This document shows, one piece after another, positions 6,621-7,759 of a stretch of DNA of 7,759 nt. Each line of letters begins with the position of its first letter. Position 1 is the first letter of the stretch. The DNA is taken from contig JAPWUT010000078.1 in assembly GCA_028275425.1 (NCBI GenBank), forward strand, positions 1 through 7,759, written 5' to 3'. A model generated the notes under the pieces. The model did no database searches. It saw nothing but the letters and a program-made list of their open reading frames with translations, and had not been told where the DNA came from. The stretch is from Anaerolineae bacterium. Its GTDB lineage: Bacteria > Chloroflexota > Anaerolineae > SpSt-600. The position numbers were made by a program, and so were the translations under genes.

Positions 6621-7196
6621 AGCCAGACAGAGTTTTTTAAGCCAGCGGCGGATAAAAGCGATGGGCTCATCAAGCTTGTAAGAGTATCTGGCATAGAGCC
6701 AGGCGGTAAAGGTGCCCAAAAGCGCTCCGGCCAAGACATCGGAAGGGTAATGGACCCCGCAGAAGATGCGGGAGAAGCCAAAAAGGACAGCCAGGATTAG
6801 GAAAGGGATGCCCCATATCGGGTCCTGAAGGGCCACAGCTACGGCTATGGAGAAGCCGGTGGTAGCAGGGTTGCTTGGGAAGGAGGAATCCCAAGGCTTG
6901 TAGAAGAGCAGGTTTACCTGGTGGGCATCAAAGGGGCGAGGGCGAAAGTAGAGGAGGTTTATGCCTTTCAGGACTATGTTGGCAGTGATGAGGGAGAGGG
7001 CAGCCAAGATTACAGTCCGTTGGTAGTGGGTTCTCTCTTTCTCGTCCTTCCCCCAGAACCACATGATTACCAGCGCAAGGGCCATTGTGGTGGGGACGAA
7101 GTATTCGTTCACAAGCAAGCGCATTAGGCCATCAAGCCAGGGCCAATGGCCGGCCAAGTTATTTATGGCTCTGAAAAGGTCATAATCGTAATCCAT
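6618..7196 (-). CDS. PAP2-family membrane phosphatase with altered catalytic motif 2
   Basis: This 192-residue protein is hydrophobic, with likely membrane helices near 33-48, 61-76, 113-123, 127-141 and 153-168, as in bacterial PAP2 phosphatases acting on undecaprenyl pyrophosphate or phosphatidyl phosphates. Motif 3 is complete: S142-R143-x4-G147-V-H149-Y-P-S-D153-V-L-A-G, where the His is the phosphate-accepting nucleophile. Motif 1 ends in R85-P-R-P-F, but its lysine (K77) sits three residues further upstream than the usual K-x6-R-P spacing. Motif 2, normally P-S-G/D-H, reads P107-S-N-P-A-T-T, so the His that usually helps the leaving group is replaced by Pro110. Activity is therefore uncertain; this may be a subfamily variant rather than a dead enzyme. 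GGGAG lies seven bases before the ATG. The gene is 37 bases after the hydrolase-like gene and 10 before the RACo-like gene. The substrate cannot be assigned. Confidence 0.87.
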   Translation of the reverse strand: MDYDYDLFRAINNLAGHWPWLDGLMRLLVNEYFVPTTMALALVIMWFWGKDEKERTHYQRTVILAALSLITANIVLKGINLLYFRPRPFDAHQVNLLFYKPWDSSFPSNPATTGFSIAVAVALQDPIWGIPFLILAVLFGFSRIFCGVHYPSDVLAGALLGTFTAWLYARYSYKLDEPIAFIRRWLKKLCLA

Positions 7197-7203
7197 GCAC
7201 TAA

Positions 7204-7208
7204 CTCCC
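7204..7208 (-). promoter_or_regulatory. Ribosome binding site of the PAP2 gene
   Basis: GGGAG on the minus strand lies seven bases before the ATG at 7196. It sits in the only real intergenic gap of the run (7197-7233), in which I see no convincing promoter, terminator hairpin or operator. An ATG at 7228 is in another frame and closes quickly. Confidence 0.5.
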
Positions 7209-7233
7209 GGCAAAGTTTTGAGGCTCATCCCGC

Positions 7234-7759
7234 TCAGCTTTGAGGAAGCCTCTCGTCCCCAGTTCCTTCCTTTAAGATTTTGTCCACTACGCTGCGGAGG
7301 ATTACCTCATCCTGGAGAATGCGCCAGGGCTTTATTTCCCCTTCCGGGGGAATTATAACGGAATTGGGGACCTTTTGCAACGGGAGCAATTCCTCAATGA
7401 GCTTTTTGCGCCCCCGGAGGCGTTTCCAAGCTGTAAAGATACCGCTTTCCTCAAGCCAGTTAAGTCCGGGTTCGGCCTCTTCGGCTTTGGTGAAAGGCGC
7501 GATGGCTATGGCTTTAACCCCGCTTCCCAAAGCTAAACGCAGAGCTATGTTTCCTCCGGCCCTGTGTCCTACGATGGTTCTGGGCTTGCATTTTTCCATA
7601 GCCAGGGCCGGGAACCCTAAAGCTGCTTCGTAATCGGGGATTGAGGTCCAGTGCAAGACCGCAACCTTGCGGCCTGAATTGGCGAGGAAGCGAGCCAATC
7701 GGTCCAGGGAAAAGGGCTCCCAAGGGTCCGGTATCAGGCAAAAATCTACTCCTTCCCCA
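7234..7759 (-). CDS. Alpha/beta-hydrolase-like protein lacking the nucleophile serine, 5' part outside window
   Basis: The frame is open to the right edge (first full codon 7758-7756), leaving 174 C-terminal residues; a TTG at 7698 is in frame but the coding pattern continues upstream of it, so it is probably not the start. The segment I62-V-G-H-R66-A-G-G-N-I-A-L-R-L-A resembles the nucleophile elbow of alpha/beta hydrolases (G-x-S-x-G, often GHSAGGNIA), preceded by a strand-like K-V-A-V-L-H-W (31-37) and followed by a strand-like V-K-A-I-A-I-A-P-F (81-89), as expected for the fold. The position of the catalytic Ser is Arg (codon AGG at 7563-7561), and no clear downstream Asp/His pair stands out. 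It is therefore either a non-catalytic member or a protein of another Rossmann-like family; I cannot name a substrate. It is the first visible gene of the minus-strand run. Confidence 0.6.
   Translation of the reverse strand, partial: GEGVDFCLIPDPWEPFSLDRLARFLANSGRKVAVLHWTSIPDYEAALGFPALAMEKCKPRTIVGHRAGGNIALRLALGSGVKAIAIAPFTKAEEAEPGLNWLEESGIFTAWKRLRGRKKLIEELLPLQKVPNSVIIPPEGEIKPWRILQDEVILRSVVDKILKEGTGDERLPQS

Noticed and set aside
7197..7233. Possible internal promoter or terminator between the hydrolase-like gene and the PAP2 gene
   Set aside because: The 37-base gap shows a ribosome binding site but no -10/-35 pair or stem-loop that I can support.

Overview
The window is a gene-dense bacterial segment of roughly 54% GC by eye, with no intergenic gap above 37 bases. 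It shows no RNA genes, mobile elements, CRISPR arrays or long repeats. The gene content (a TolB-like propeller protein, a DUF503/YlxP protein, a bacterial-type ProRS relative, a RACo-like iron-sulfur ASKHA protein, a hydantoinase-type amidohydrolase and a PAP2 phosphatase) would fit an anaerobic or thermophilic member of Chloroflexota or a similar deep-branching group. That assignment is a weak inference from gene content and protein style, with no marker gene behind it.

Layout. Positions 1-1031 run on the plus strand: the C-terminal end of a beta-propeller protein whose start lies outside the window, overlapped by seven bases by a small DUF503 gene that starts with TTG. Everything from 1003 to the right edge runs on the minus strand and looks like one polycistron, read from right to left: an alpha/beta-hydrolase-like protein (5' end outside the window), a PAP2 membrane phosphatase, a RACo-like corrinoid-protein activator, a dihydropyrimidinase/hydantoinase, a YfcE-type metallophosphoesterase, and a prolyl-tRNA synthetase relative. 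Gaps within this set are 37, 10, 15, -1 and 5 bases (or -4 with the alternative start), so no internal promoter or terminator is apparent. Promoters for both transcription units must lie outside the window. The two units converge and their coding ends overlap by 29 bases.

How the genes fit together. They do not form one obvious pathway. The RACo-like protein would use ATP and a [2Fe-2S] cluster to re-reduce a corrinoid protein, but no corrinoid protein or methyltransferase is visible. The amidohydrolase opens cyclic amides (hydantoin or dihydropyrimidine type). The PAP2 protein is an integral-membrane lipid phosphatase candidate.

The most notable gene is the ProRS relative. The N-terminal family signature, the YbaK-type editing insertion with its expected Lys and His, and the anticodon-binding domain are all recognisable, yet the aminoacylation signatures (the proline-binding TxE region, motif 2, the GHEF and EVGH segments, motif 3) are replaced in an otherwise uninterrupted frame. 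It reads as a maintained ProRS pseudoenzyme, possibly a tRNA-Pro editing factor. Two other genes in the same run also carry substitutions at positions normally catalytic: PSNP instead of PSGH in the PAP2 protein, and GHRAGG instead of GHSxGG in the hydrolase-like protein.
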